From assembly GCA_025200525.1 (NCBI GenBank), contig CM045758.1, positions 58,685,649 through 58,749,648 on the forward strand: a DNA stretch of 64,000 bases, written 5' to 3'. The notes below the pieces were generated by a model. That model was not told the origin of the DNA. It saw only the letters and a program-made list of their open reading frames with translations, and did not search any database. A program made the translations under genes and the position numbers. Shown in pieces: positions 31,322 to 44,127 of the stretch; the first letter of the stretch is position 1; each line of letters begins with the position of its first letter. This DNA is from Camellia lanceoleosa. Taxonomy: Eukaryota > Streptophyta > Magnoliopsida > Ericales > Theaceae.

Positions 31322-34300
31322 CTTTCTCTCTCTATATTGCTGTGCTCTATTGTGCCTAGAATTGCATTTTCTTTGCATATTTGCACACAACCTCTTCTCC
31401 AAACACTCATACTTTGTTGCTGAGATATTTGGAGGTCTTGTTTGGAGCTCAAAGGCTAGTTTTTTACTCAAGAAGTTGCTATTGTGGCTGTGCTTCAAAG
31501 GTAATCCCTTTATCCCCTTTTGAGCCTTGTTTTAGTTGCTTACTTAGCCACCTTTGCATGCTATTTTAGGCTTAGCTTTCAACTACAAAAAGTTCCTTTT
31601 TTAAGTTTTTAAAATGGTTGTTTAAGGCCTCTTTGGTGTTGGGGGTGTTTAACCCTCTTGTGTGCCTTATTTGCTTGAGGTTGGTGCCTTCTTTTAAAGC
31701 CTTGGAGGCACCCTTTGTTTGGCCTTTCTACCACTAAAACTCAGAGGAATTTCAGTGGTAGAAACCATGTTTTGAGGTCCAAAATAGGAGGGGGTGGCCT
31801 CCCCTCCTTGCTTCTTGGTTCCATGCCTTGTTGGCCTAATTAGTGAGCATGTTTTTCTAGCATGTGTTGGCTTGTTCTCAGCTCACGTTTGGTCTTATTT
31901 TGGCATGGCATAACTCTTTTTTGGCCTGATTGGGTCACCTCATGCATGATTTTTACACTTGTAGTGTAATCTTGCCTTTTAGCCTTACATGCTTGCTACT
32001 TTGGCTCATCATTCTAGCTTATTTTGGCTATGCTCCCACATGCTTTTAGTCTTGATTTAACATGATATAACTCTGTTTTGGGTTGGTTTGGTTGCCTCTT
32101 GCATGCTTCTTGCACTTGTAGTGCAATTTTGTTCACTAGCCTAGTGTATTTGGTGCTTTATCCTATTGATCTAGCATGTGTATGCTCTGCCCCACTACAT
32201 TTTTGGCTATGTTTTAGCATGCTTTAGGTCTAATTTGAGTGGTTTTGGTCATGCATGCTTGGCTTTGCATAGCTATAGTTCATTTGGCCTTGCTAGTCTT
32301 GCATTTTAAGACCTCTAGCATGTCATATTGGAGCTTTTTGCATGGCATGGCATCATTTGGCATGTTATTTCAGACCATATACCTCTTCCATATTCTTGTA
32401 TTTATTGCCTTTTAATTGTGTTTGAGGGTTGAGCCTTATGCTTCACTTGTAAGCCAACTTGCATGCACGCTTGTCTAAGCTTTTGAGCTTCCATCTCAGC
32501 ATGTTTTGATCTTTGTTTTGGTCTAATTGACCTCTGTCCAGAGCTGGTTTAGTCGTTTGTGCCATGTATTGCATACCTCTTATGTAGTGCCCTTCACTAG
32601 CCTTATGCTTTGGGCCTTCTATCATGCCTTACTTGTGATGTTTATGTGATATTGCATCATTAAACACCTAATTTCAGAGCATATGTCAATGTCACACTCT
32701 CACATATTCCACTCTTTCATTGCTCTTAAGAGTTATGCTTTGATGCCTTGCTTACGAGCCATAACTTGAACATGCTTTTCTTGCTTCTTGTGCTTAAGTT
32801 TCATCACATTTCAGCCATTGTTTTGGCCTGCTATAGCTCTGTTTCAGGCTAGATTGATCCATTAAGCTTTGTATAACATGATCTTAGTGTTGTGTCCTTC
32901 ACTTATTTCAATGCTTAGGTCTCTAAACATGTTGCGCTTGTATGGATAGCATGCTTTGAAGTCTTGTGCATGCCATCTAGGCATTAATAGATTAGCATAT
33001 TGTTTGCATAGCATGTTGTTTGCATGTGTGATGCATTGCATGTGTTTGGATCGGACGTTAATTCAAACACGAGAAACGAGGGACGTTTCATACTTGAAGT
33101 GATGAAATGTGCCTCATTTCTTAGTCGCCGTCCCCCTTGATTATGCATGATAGGGTAGAGACCTCTTGAGTCTTGTGTGTTACTTGTGCATTCATAAACT
33201 TGTACAAACTTGGCTTCTCGTCCATCGTGCATTGCGATGCTTGGTTGGTGGCCCGAGAGTCGAGTACCACACTCCTTTGAGCTTGAGAAATGATAAGGAG
33301 GGTGGTTGTACACACATACCCTGCAAATACCTTGCTTTGCCCTTGTTGAACTCTGTTTGCAGCAAAATGGAAGTGTGCAGAAGGAACTGGCCGACCAGCC
33401 AAAGAAAGTGGCCGACCGGCCACTTTAAGTGGCCTACAGCCTCCTTAAGTGGCCGACAGATGGCCTACAGCCTCCCCTGGTGGCCAGCAGTCCACCAGCT
33501 TGAAGATGGTTCAAAGTTGTTCTGGTTCTGGAGCAGAAGCAGTCTGGGAATTGGTTTGGTGTTTAGAATCAAAGCGAACGCGAACAGAGGCAACCGGTGG
33601 CAAGGTGACGGGATTTCGGGAAGAAGCAACCGAGCATGCATGCATTCCTCGCCCCGAGGCTCCTTTTAATTGCTTTGATTAACTAGTTAATTTGTCGATT
33701 TTGTACTTAATTAGTTAATGTACTTAGCTAATCGATTTGTGTTGTAATAACTAATTAGTTAACTAGAATAGTTAATTAGTTTTGTTTTGTAATAAGTAGC
33801 TTAGCTTAGCGTAGCTTAGCCTATTTATTCGGACCCTTCGTCGAGAGGGCAAATGTTGTAATAAGTGTGCGTGTGTGTGTGTGAATGTCTTCCAACCCCA
33901 CGTCTTTCTCCCTTTTATTTACCAGCTTTCAATGGTTAGTTTTAGGGTATGTTTCAATTATCATACTTATGCTTTGCATGCGTGCATCATTCATTTGTCT
34001 TGCATGCACCGAGCTCGGCGCATCATTCAAACTGCATTGTATTTCAATACACTTTCTTGAATACGTGTTTCAAAGCATGTTATCAAGTGTTGCATTCATA
34101 TGCCATTCTAGATAGCCGAGCCTATTTTAATTGCATTTTTGCATGTGTTGCATTAGACATCTTAACATAGCTAAGATCATGCATGATTTCTAGCTAGTTT
34201 CTGTTTTGGCTCAGAGTACACTGTAAGTGTTTACGTTTTAGCATCCTTGCATGAGTGTGAGTGTTGCCATGTCCGCATGCTTGCCATGAGGCCATTTGCT

Positions 34301-34994
34301 TAAATGCTAAACTGCATGAATGCTTGTGGATGAAGGTTTCATTGCTTAAATTGGAACAATTCATCAAAATGTGAGTTTTAAGCCCACTTGAAGTGGCAAA
34401 TCATTATGTTTTAAGCCCACTTGAGGGTGGCAAATCCGCGTTTTAGCCTACTTGCAGGTAGCATTCTCAAACCATTTTCGAAAAACAAACATGAGATGTT
34501 TTGTTCCAAATCGAGCGAGTTAGTCTATACTTGTATGCTGTGCGTATCACGTAGTAAGTTAGATTAATAAACCGGAATAAGAACACATGTGTTTTAAAAA
34601 AAAACATATCATTTTAGTAGAGGCCGATCCTTTGATCGGGCAAGCGGGGGTGCTCATTTCATGACCTTCCCCCCTCGTACCCAAGTTCCCGAGCCGAGGC
34701 AACTTTGGGGATAACAGACACGTGACCTTAGGCACGAGTCAGGGTTTCCTAAATTTCCCAAAATAAAATATTTAGGCGGCGACTCTGAAATCTGGTAAAG
34801 CAGTCCATGTTTAGCGCTTTTGATTCAAAATTGATTTTTCAAAACCAATTGCTAGATTTGGACTTTTTGGTGATTTATCAGTCTCACATTGCACTTTGTG
34901 AGATTAGATTCAGAATCGTGATAGGAGTTCGAACTGTAGTAGCTAAGAACCCAATTCGCGCCCTTGCGCGCGGAGCGAGTTCGGGCGGTCTATA
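30601..34994 (+). repeat. Tat-like 5' LTR (4394 bp)
   Basis: It opens TGTAGACACCC. Features: recurring GTAGGCCACTT phrases (30805-31075), a TATA-like CTATAAGAGGG (31204-31214), a (CT)n tract (31271-31333), a long weakly patterned region with CATGCTT and TTTTAGCC phrases (31840-32960), stem-like AACTAATTAGTTAACT (33750) and three ~35-bp units TTTTAAGCCCACTTGAGGGT-type (34373-34460). It has no genes; the open frames at 33166-33682 and elsewhere are not conserved domains. Confidence 0.9.
31204..31214 (+). promoter_or_regulatory. Probable core promoter of Tat-like 5' LTR
   Basis: CTATAAGAGGG is followed by a pyrimidine (CT)n leader. The same arrangement occurs in the 3' LTR (CTATAAGAGGG near 53554, (CT)n at 53631-53654). 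Confidence 0.45.
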
Positions 34995-34999
34995 GTTTC

Positions 35000-35017
35000 T
35001 GGCGACTCTGCTGGGGA
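35000..35017 (+). other. Primer binding site of Tat-like element
   Basis: TGGCGACTCTGCTGGGGA begins 5 bp after the LTR. It resembles the complement of an arginine tRNA 3' end, the primer I recall for Ogre/Tat elements. Confidence 0.7.
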
Positions 35018-35381
35018 TTTAGAGAACTTGACTCGAATATCATGATATGTTGTTTTATCTACACTTATGTGTTTCTTTGCATTGCATTTGCATTGGTGCA
35101 CTTAAGTCACAGTGTTTGCCATTTGCTATTCCTGAATGGTTTATCGGAGGCTTGCTTGGAAAAGCGTGCCATAAGGCTGACCAGTTACAGGCTCTGCCAC
35201 GATGGGAACACAAACCTCGGTTTTACCGAGGCACCCTTTTCGACCATTCGACCTAGTTGCATATCGGAAGCCATAGTGACCATTCCAAACTAGGACAAGT
35301 TGCTTACCCGAATGTAGGTTGTTTGAAACCGCATGCATGCGTAGTGAAACCCTAGCTCCTGACAATATAGGATAGGGGAAC
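35018..35381 (+). other. Tat-like 5' leader, left part
   Basis: Untranslated leader between the primer site and the Tekay insertion; it continues after 45169. No domain is recognised. Confidence 0.6.
35377..35381. repeat. Left TSD of Tekay derivative (GGAAC)
   Basis: Identical to 45165-45169; this fixes the insertion ends. Confidence 0.95.
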
Positions 35382-36024
35382 TGTCATGACCCGAACTCGC
35401 CCATTTGGGTTAAGGACATAACCGGCTAGTAATCCTGAGATTACCTACGGCCTCAAACCAAACCAGACATAACTTATCAGAGTGAAGGGGCCAAATGGAA
35501 GCAAAATTTCATAGAGCTGTGCTTACATGGCACATCATAACAAACCATGCATATATATGTCAATAACTCACATCAAAATATGTACTAACACAAAGCTCTG
35601 TACATACAGGATCATTTAGTCTAGGTCAGCCAATCAAAACTATATACAGTCATAAACCAAAATCCTCGCCAACATGACAAAATAAAACAAGATGGCAAAA
35701 GGGCGAAGACGGGTCTCGTACGTGAGACGCATGGGCTGACTATTCAAAACCTTGGTTGTTCCACATAAACTTCACTGTGGCTGGGTTGGGACCTCTCTTG
35801 GCTCATCTACAAACATATGAATGAGCGTGAGTGAAAGCCCAGTGAATAACATCAAGTAAACAACTTACACAAACGGTATTTAGAACAATGTGTTTCAAAC
35901 GGCCTTGGGCCCAATTCATATTCTATCTAGCATATATATATAAATACAGGTCAAGTGACTGCAGTTCCAAACACATCATATGGCCTCGGGCCCAATTCAT
36001 TCGTGTCATACAGCCTCTGGCCCA

Positions 36025-36585
36025 TTCGTTCATTCATGTCAAACTGGCCTTCGGCCCATTCATTCTTTCATGGCAAACTGGCCTCTGGCCCATTCATACT
36101 TTCATGGAAAACTAGCCTCTGGCCCATTCATACTTTCATAACAAACTGGCCTCTGGCCCATTCATTCTTTCAGGTCAAACTGGCCTCTGGCCCATTCATA
36201 CTTTCATAACAAACTGGCCTTTGGCCCATTAATTCTTTCATGTCAAACTGCCCTTCGGCCTATTCATACTTTCATGTCAAACTGGCCTTTGGCCCAATCA
36301 TGCTTTCATGTCAAACTGGCCTTTGGCCCATTCATACTTTCATAACAAATTGGCCTCTGGCCCATTCATTCTTTCATGTCAAATTGGCTTTTGGCCCATT
36401 CATACTTTCATGTCAAACTGGTCTTTGGCCCAATCATGCTTTCATGTCAAACTGGCCTTTGGGCCAATCATACTTTTATTCAGATCATACTGGCCTCTTG
36501 CCCATTCATTCTATCATTTAGATCATACTGGCCTCTGGCCCATTCATCCATTCATGTCAAACTGGCCTTTGGCCCATTCATTTGG
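36025..36585. repeat. 34-bp minisatellite in Tekay derivative 3' LTR
   Basis: About 16 tandem units of the type AAACTGGCCTCTGGCCCATT plus CATACTTTCATGAC. Since 34 is not a multiple of 3, every unit shifts the frame, giving protein-like repeats of 34 residues in overlapping plus-strand frames; these are not genes. More degenerate units lead in from 35900. Confidence 0.92.
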
Positions 36586-36924
36586 CATAGCAAACATTTG
36601 TCCACCATTCAGATAAATAGACTTATAAGACTTACATAGAAGTAAGCAATTGGACAAATAACATACTTCAGATATCTTTATTAAGATATTACTCATAGTG
36701 ATCGGCTGGGTGATTTGCACTGGAGCTTGACCCTACACATTACATGAACACAAAAGGGTAACAAACAATTCAAGCCGTTCTAAATTTACATATTCCTCTT
36801 TAGGCTTCATTCTTATCATTTTAACTCATTTACAATGCTCAACGCATGCCTAAGAGTGCTTAGAAGTGAAAGAGAACGGAAAACGAGACACAAAATGCAT
36901 TTTCAAAATTTCAGAAACAGGGGT

Positions 36925-37155
36925 CCCCGCTCGAGCGTGGACTTCCCCACTCGAGCGGACCCAATATGTCTACAAAAGTGCTGGTTACATTATTTTCACG
37001 CTCGAGCTCAAAATCGGACGCTCGAGCTGAAGGTTTATCTACATAGCTCCCCGTTCGAGCGTGAAATTCCCCACTCGAGCAGACACCATGTCTGCAAAAT
37101 AATTTGGGAGCTCATATTTCACGCTCGAGCGGCGGTTTCCCCGCTCGAGCGGACA
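36925..37155. repeat. CTCGAG palindrome cluster, Tekay derivative 3' LTR
   Basis: Seven CTCGAG sites, most as CGCTCGAGCG or CACTCGAGCGG, within about 230 bp, separated by phrases such as CCATGTCTGCAAAATAAT. The other LTR has eight at 43895-44127. Confidence 0.85.
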
Positions 37156-38354
37156 TCATGAATTCTGGGTTTTCCAGAATTTGTTCTTGAGCTCAAATCC
37201 GACCTTCCAAGGTTCAAAACCCATAAATTTGGTTCCAAAACATGTAAACACATTATATAACATGAGTATATAAGCAAGGTGAGGTCAATTGCTCAAAATC
37301 ATGGTCCAATTCTCACAAATTAATCAACATTTCTTTGTAAACTCAAGGCTCATACATTCAAATTTTACATAAGCTTCATATCTTTCATAATCAAACATGC
37401 ATGTCAATTTTTGACTTCATTTCCATTTCAAATAGCACCAATGATGCTCATAAACTTGAAAATCAACAAAACCATGCTTGCATGTATGCCTTAATGCTCA
37501 ATTCTTCTCAATTCACATATTACATGCTAGATTATGCAATTTCATAGCAATTCTCTACATGCATGCACACATGGACTTCAAACTCATCAAATACAACCCA
37601 ATTCTAGTTCTTGATCACCAACCAACTTGAATTCACAAAATTACAACATTGAACTCATGAATTAAGGGTTGATTACTTACTTAGGAGCTTTGATCTTTAC
37701 AAATTCTAGTTGAACCTTGAGTCCAACCTTCCAATTTCACAAACTTGAGCTAAACACACAATTTTCTTTCTTTCTCTCTCTCTAGCCGACCCTCTCTCCT
37801 TCTTATCAGCCAAGTTGAATAAAAGAGGAGTATTAAGCATGTGACGGCCCTCATATAGCCCCTCTAATTCACATTATTTTAATATTAAATAATTGAGCAC
37901 TTAATTCACTAATTTAATCTATTGAATCTGATCCAAATCAATTTTCAATTAAATTTCACCGTAGGCTCTAAAAATTATGCCAATCATAACGACGCAGTCA
38001 ATTTCGTGTTATGCGGCCGATAGGGCCTTCAATTTAAATTTCAAAGTAGATAATTGAACAGATATTCCTACGGTGAACAGATAGAAATTCAAAACCACAT
38101 ATTTTCACATAATGGCACACAAAATCATATCAAATACATAATCACAATCGTAATCATGATTAATTAACATAGTACAGGACATGGTTATCATAATCTTTCC
38201 CCCTTTAGGAAGTTTGGTCCTCCAAACTTATTTTACCTTTAGTCGGAAACAATTTGCCATACTTTTATTTGACGGTTCCAATTCTTTTGATAGTCATTTT
38301 GCTCAGTCTCTAAATCAAGCAACACTCTGTTCTCAACTAGTCAGAGACTTACCT

Positions 38355-38985
38355 TTTCCGCCACACTAGGCTTTGTACGGTGTCACACTGAAACTAGAGT
38401 GTAAGCTGTCGTCGTAAGCAAAGTCTGCCAACGACGGATAGATTTTTCCAACTTCCCTGAAAATCTTATGCATACCTTTGGAGCATTTCTCCCAGAATCT
38501 AAAAGTTCTTTCTGATTGTACACTAATTTGCAGATGGAAAGTAGTGCCAAATCACAATTCAGCCCCCATTGCCTCTTGAAGGCTTGTCAGAATTCAGACA
38601 CATTTTAGGATTCCTGTCTAAAACAATAGATACTGGGACCCCATACAAATGAGCAATCTTATTGATGTAAACAGTGGCTAGTCTATAAGCATCATACGAA
38701 AATTTTACAAGGAGGAAATGAGCAAACTCAATAATTCTATATACAATAGCCCAAACAGGACTTATACCTTGGGTGCTTAAGGTAGCCCCACAATGAAATT
38801 CGTAGTCACATATTTTCATTTATGTTTTGAAATAGAGAAGGGTCGAAGTAGTCCGGTCCATATCTGATGTTCAACTTCGACTTGTTGATGCCGAAAATAT
38901 TCAGGCACAATTTCAACAATTTCCTTCTTCATAATAGGTCACCAACATTTTATTTCAAATGTCAGCTAACTTTACCATAGAAGTT
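38355..38985 (-). pseudogene. Tekay derivative integrase remnant
   Basis: From 38985 leftward: a decayed zinc segment ending HQQVEVEH, TTNFIVGLP, then KIAHLYGVPVSIVLDRNPK (38559-38819), QSERTF and LADFAYDDS. Each matches the order of a Tekay integrase core, with frameshifts and stops. It lacks an intact DDE set. Confidence 0.8.
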
Positions 38986-38989
38986 CGGC

Positions 38990-41110
38990 CTATTCCCTTG
39001 TCACAAAAGTTCAATTCATTCTTCAATAATTTCGTAATTCATAATCCAATTCGGCATTTAGTTCAGTGACTTGTCACAATTATCCAAGGTCAATCAAAGG
39101 TCTTCGGGGATTTAAAGTGGATCCAAACACTGATTCCCGAGTTAACAAAGGTAACAACAAAGCAATCAACCACACGACGTGCGTAACTCATATATCCCCG
39201 TAGTACTAATTGTAAAGCGCAATAACGTCGAAACAGTCGACTTCTAACATAATACACATGTTCTCAATTCATTCAACAATTTACAGTTTACAATTCGGTT
39301 CAATATTCAATCCCCTGTTCCATCGAGTCTTTCCACATCATTTGATAGTCGTCAAAAGCATAAGACAATTCATATATTAATCCCCATGGCGTCAAAGATA
39401 ATATCAAGGTAGTCAATCACATGTTAAACACAATTTACACATCCTCAGAGCCCCAATTGCAGAATATAATGGCACTGAGCAGTTATTTACACAAAGCGTA
39501 CTGAATTCACACACTTCTGGATAATCAGGGTTTTTCAAAGCTTTTTGGATGTTAATAACACAGGATGACATTCCGAACAAAACAAGGGAATAATCGTCTC
39601 GGGATCAAAGCACACTCGTTCCCGACCGTTGGTGGCCGACCTGAGATCGATTAGACAAACCCACCCGTACAAGACCGTCGGTGGCAAAAGAGATATCTCA
39701 ACAAAGGTGCTACATAGGCTCAATGTTCCCTAGCACGAAAGGACGCCCCAAGAATGTCATCAAAACAAACATAATGCCACTCACCATAACCTGATTTTCC
39801 AAAATCCAATAACACTGGAGTAACTATTCTCCCATACAAAACATATTCTGATCGGTCAAAGATAAATGTTCAATACTGTTTACAATCAAATCAATCTGCC
39901 GTCATCGGTTCCCATAGTGTCAATTAAACAAAAATATGACAATACACAAGCATTGTCCCTTAAGGCACCCAATCACTGGATTTGCACAATTCAGTTCATT
40001 TATAACACATATGCCCCCAATAGTTAAAGGCTGGTTCTCAAGGGTGTTCGTGGTTAGCTCAATCTGTTGGTAGCCAACATAAGGTCTCTCAAATAAGTCA
40101 AGTATTCCAAACGGATTCAAGTTTTGGGTCCATCGGTTTTCCTGCCAAGAATAATCTGGCTATTTATTCATATGTAATCCGTGATCCCCCTCCTTAACAA
40201 GGTCAAGTCAGATAGAGGGTCTTATCAAATCAATCTCGACAGTGGTCTTGCCCAATTAAATCAAACAAAGGTCCCATCAAATTATATCAAATGAGGGTTC
40301 TAACAAGGCAATCAAACAAAAGTTCTATCAGATTGAATCGGATAAAAGTTTTCTCGAATAGGGTACGTTTGGTTCTGTAAGGCATACTTCGTTCGTTTGG
40401 GTGCATAGTCAATAGTTCACAACTGTCCTAAGTTCATCAGTTCTCAAAGGCATATCAAAGTCACTCGTCACAACCATTTATATCAAAGTATTTCAAGTCA
40501 TGTACAATATGGCATTGTCCACATAAGTTCAGGTGTAGTTGTATATGCATGCAGTTGTTCATATCAGGAGGTAAGTATCACAATCAATATAGCAGTTCCC
40601 AAATAGGTCTTATATGCAAGCACATGGTGCACAGTAACACATTAAACAAAGTTCCTTGGTTACATATACTATAGGATTTGTCACGTAAAGGTTCCAAATC
40701 AGTCACAAAAGCATAGGTTTACGAGTCAAGCTCAGTATAGTCACATAGTCCAGTCAATTTTCTACCAATCAAAATGCATGATCTCACAATTTATAGAGTT
40801 CATTATTTGGGGTGCTCAACGCGATCACACAATTATAGAGTCACAATTCTAGTGGTTTAGTCATTGAAGACAGTAATATATCAAATCACCCTAAGCATAG
40901 GTCTAGATGTATATGTGCATGTACATAGTCAATCAATATCTCGATACGTATTTCACGAATTTCCCAAATAGGGCAGATTCATACAGTAAATAAGGTATTG
41001 ATCCTGTGGGTCTGACCAATCGAGATACAGATATAGCAGATATGAAAGAATGCGCCGAATCGAATCAAATAATATCCCAAGCAAGGATGTACACATGTAC
41101 TAGTCCAGAA
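38990..41110. other. Tekay derivative interior without recognisable coding sequence
   Basis: A moderately AT-rich stretch where protease, RT and RNase H would normally lie. Repeated short phrases such as AAGGTC..CAATC and TCAAATCA occur (about 40190-40350), but I see no domain in any frame. It has replaced, or decayed beyond recognition from, pol. Confidence 0.5.
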
Positions 41111-41114
41111 TCAG

Positions 41115-41460
41115 TTAACATATAGGCATTCGTTCATAAACAGTATAAATACCTGGGATAGCGATCGTAGTATTCTGAGTGTTTTCTGGGACAAGTACAA
41201 CTACTCTATCTTGATTAGCAGTTCCTACCATTGGTACGAATCCAACTGAGGCAGAAGGTTCATTCACATTTTGTTTAGTTCGGGGACAGTTCCTTACCAT
41301 ATGGTCCATTCCACCACATCTATAACAAGCCCCAAAAATTCGATAACAACCTCCTTGGTGTTTCTTAGCACATTCATTACATGTCGGTGATGTATTCCTT
41401 GTAGAGTTTGAAGTACGCGATGATCTCGTATTTTGCTTTTTAAATGACCTCTTCTTTGAG
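41115..41460 (-). pseudogene. Tekay derivative Gag zinc knuckles
   Basis: Minus-strand reading gives CNECAKKHQGGC (CX2CX3HX3C) and CYRCGGMDHMVRNC (CX2CX4HX4C), then PRTKQN and VVVLVPENTQNTT toward the lost protease. This double knuckle is the nucleocapsid of Tekay-type Gag and binds element RNA. The upstream frame is broken near 41460. Confidence 0.85.
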
Positions 41461-41468
41461 AAAAAGCA

Positions 41469-41726
41469 TTATCTCTTCCTTTTCCATTCAGAAGGTCTGT
41501 TTATGCCAGCTTCAATCATCATTGTTCGATCTAGTACCTCAACATATTTTGTGACTTCCAACACATTCACTTGGTGCTCTCGCACTGGTGGTGGCAAGGG
41601 TTCCTGCCGTGGCAGCAACTGATATTGTTGTCTTAAAATCTCTGCCATTTCTTGTACCATTCTTTCCAGTCTATAAAGTCGGGCTATGGAAGAGCCTTCC
41701 AACTCGTATGCCCTTACTTTATCCAT
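41469..41726 (-). pseudogene. Tekay derivative Gag fragment upstream of the knuckles
   Basis: An open minus-strand segment of 85 residues starts MDKVRAYELEGSSIARLYRL, with a Gln/Pro-rich middle and a basic end (RPSEWKRKR) leading to the knuckles. Only a small part of a normal Gag remains, so the capsid core appears deleted. Confidence 0.55.
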
Positions 41727-42334
41727 AATCTACACAAACTCTTATTAAGCCTTGCCAAATACTGGACTGCCCAATACAGAAATAAACACAGATACACATA
41801 GGTACATTCGCACATAGGCACATTGTTATATTCTCATTTTACGTATCGTCAAGACACAATTAATCACATACATTACAGGTGATTGCATACTTATCAAATG
41901 TCGTGCTGAACACTTACTAAGTAATTATACACTTAATCATATTCATTTTCCACATAGACACCCATTTGCAAAATCGAATGCACGTCAGCAACTTTTCATG
42001 ATTCATACGTTCATGTACGTGCATTATAACAAAATAAACCTGCTGTACACATTAGTGCAACAATTCATCTCTCATAACCTCTTGTTTTCACCATCTGACG
42101 AGACTTGCATTATATTTATACAAAAGATTCACAGGTATGCATATACTAAAGAGCATACATATTCAAATAATTTGCAATGCAAGCAAATTACAACTTATAA
42201 CACATAATCGTTCACATTAGACATTTAAGCGTATTCTTGATGCTTTCAGATTCATACTTATCACATGAATGCATCCCAGATCTTTTCTAGACGCTTATTG
42301 CTCATTTGGACAAGTGTGTGAGTTATTAACTCGT
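41727..42334 (-). other. Tekay derivative leader region
   Basis: Untranslated sequence between the primer site and the Gag fragment; no feature recognised. Confidence 0.5.
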
Positions 42335-42346
42335 GCTCTGATACCA
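42335..42346 (-). other. Primer binding site, initiator methionine tRNA (Tekay derivative)
   Basis: The minus strand reads TGGTATCAGAGC, an exact match to the usual initiator-Met primer site, 3 bp from the LTR at 42350. Confidence 0.92.
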
Positions 42347-43007
42347 CTCTGTCATGACCCGAACCCGCCCCTTTGGGTTAAGGACATAACCGGCCAGTAA
42401 TCCTGAGATTACCTACGGCCTCAAACCAAACCAGACATAACTCATCAGAGTAAAGGGGCCAAACGGAAGCAAAATTTAAAACTTTGTCCCTAAACCTGTG
42501 CTTACATGTCACATCATAACAAACCATGCATATATATGTCAATAACTCACATCAAAATACGTACTAACACAAAGCTCTGTACATACAGGATCATTCAGTC
42601 TAGGTTAGCAAATAAAAACTATATACAGTTATAAACCAAAATCCTCGCCAACATGACAAAATAAAACAAGATGGCAAAAGCGCGACGGGTCTTATGCGTG
42701 AGACATATGGGCTGACTCTTCAAAACCTTGGTTGTTCCACATAAACTTCACTGTGGCTGGGTTGGGACCTCTCTTGGCTCACCTACAAACACATGAATGA
42801 ACGTGAGCGAAAGCCCGGTGAATAATATCAAGTAAAGAACTTACACAAACGGTATTTAGAACAACGTGTTTCAAACGGCCTTGGGCCCAATTCATATTCT
42901 ATCTAGCATATATATATAAATACAAGTCAAGTGACTGCGGTTCCAAACACATCATACAGCCTCGGGCCCAATTCATTCGTGTCATATGGCCTCTGGCCCA
43001 TTCGTTC

Positions 43008-43553
43008 ATTCATGTCAAACTGGCCTTCGGCCCATTCATTCTTTTATGTCAAACTGGCCTTCGGCCCATTCATTCTTTCATGGCAAACTGGCCTCTGGCC
43101 CATTCATACTTTCATGACAAACTGGCCTCTAGCCCATTCATACTTTCATGACAAACTGGCCTCTGGCCCATTCATACTTTCATAACAAGCTGGCCTCTAG
43201 CCCATTCATTCTTTCATGTCAAACTGGCCTCTGGCCCATTCATACTTTCATAACAAACTGGCCTCTGGCCCATTTATTCTTTCATGTCAAACTGGCCTTC
43301 AGCCCATTCATACTTTCATGTCAAACTGGCCTTTGGCCCATTCATACTTTCATAACAAACTGGCCTCTGGCCCATTCATTCCTTTATGTCAAACTGGGCT
43401 TCGGCCCTTTCATACTTTCAAGTCAAACTGGCCTTTGGCCTAATCATGCTTTCATGTCAAACTGGCCTTTGGCCCAATCATACTTTCATTCAAATCATAC
43501 TGGCCTCTGGCCCATTCATCCATTCATGTCAAACTGGCCTTTGGCCCATTCAT
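43008..43553. repeat. 34-bp minisatellite in Tekay derivative 5' LTR
   Basis: About 16 units, the same family as 36025-36585. The order of unit variants differs between the LTRs, suggesting local unit gain and loss since insertion. Confidence 0.92.
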
Positions 43554-43894
43554 TTGGCATAGCAAACATTTGTCCACCATTCAGATAAACAGGCTTATAG
43601 GACTTACATAGAAGTAAGCAATTGGACACATAACATACGTCATATATCTTTATTAAGATATTACTCATGGTGATCGGCTGGTTGATTTGCCTTGGAGCTT
43701 GACCCTACACATTACATGAACACAAAATGGTCACAAACAATTCAAGCCGTTCTTAATTTACATATTCTTCTTTAGGCTTCATTCTTATCTTTTTAACTTA
43801 TTTACAATGCTCAACGCATGCCTAAGAGTGCTTAGAAGTGAAAGAGAACGGAAAACGAGACACAAAATGCATTTTCAAAATTTCAGAAACAGGG

Positions 43895-44127
43895 GTCCCC
43901 GCTCGAGCGTGGACTTCCCTGCTCGAGCGGACCCAATATGTCTGCAAAAGTGCTGGTTACATTATTTTCACGCTCGAGCTCAAAATCGGACGCTCGAGCT
44001 GAAGGTTTATCTACATAGCTCCCCGCTCGAGCGTGAACTTCCCCGCTCGAGCGGACACCATGTCTGCAAAATAATCTGGGAGGTCATATTTCACGCTCGA
44101 GCGGCGGTTTCCCCGCTCGAGCGGACA
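43895..44127. repeat. CTCGAG palindrome cluster, Tekay derivative 5' LTR
   Basis: Eight CTCGAG sites, several as CGCTCGAGCG. Four of nine differences from the other LTR in this stretch make or break the motif flanks. Confidence 0.85.

Larger units (their letters stand above)
35382..38192 (-). repeat. Tekay derivative 3' LTR
   Basis: On the plus strand it starts TGTCATGACCCGAAC and ends GGTTATCATA. It contains the stem-loop GTAATC..GATTAC (35429-35444), a 34-bp minisatellite, a CTCGAG cluster and a minus-strand TATA-like GCTATATGAG (about 37850-37859). Confidence 0.93.

Noticed and set aside
33121..33682. Open frames in the Tat-like LTR (also 55290-55949)
   Set aside because: Present in both LTRs only because the LTRs are copies; no domain, and frames differ between copies.
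36025..36585. CRISPR-like regular repeats (also 51780-52437 and 60462-60830)
   Set aside because: Repeats are contiguous without unique spacers, and the window is plant DNA inside LTR retrotransposons.
35955..36639. Overlapping plus-strand open frames with SNWPLAHS/FILSCQTG-type repeats (also 42931-43588)
   Set aside because: They are the 34-bp LTR minisatellite read in three rotating frames; the element is on the minus strand and no protein family is involved.
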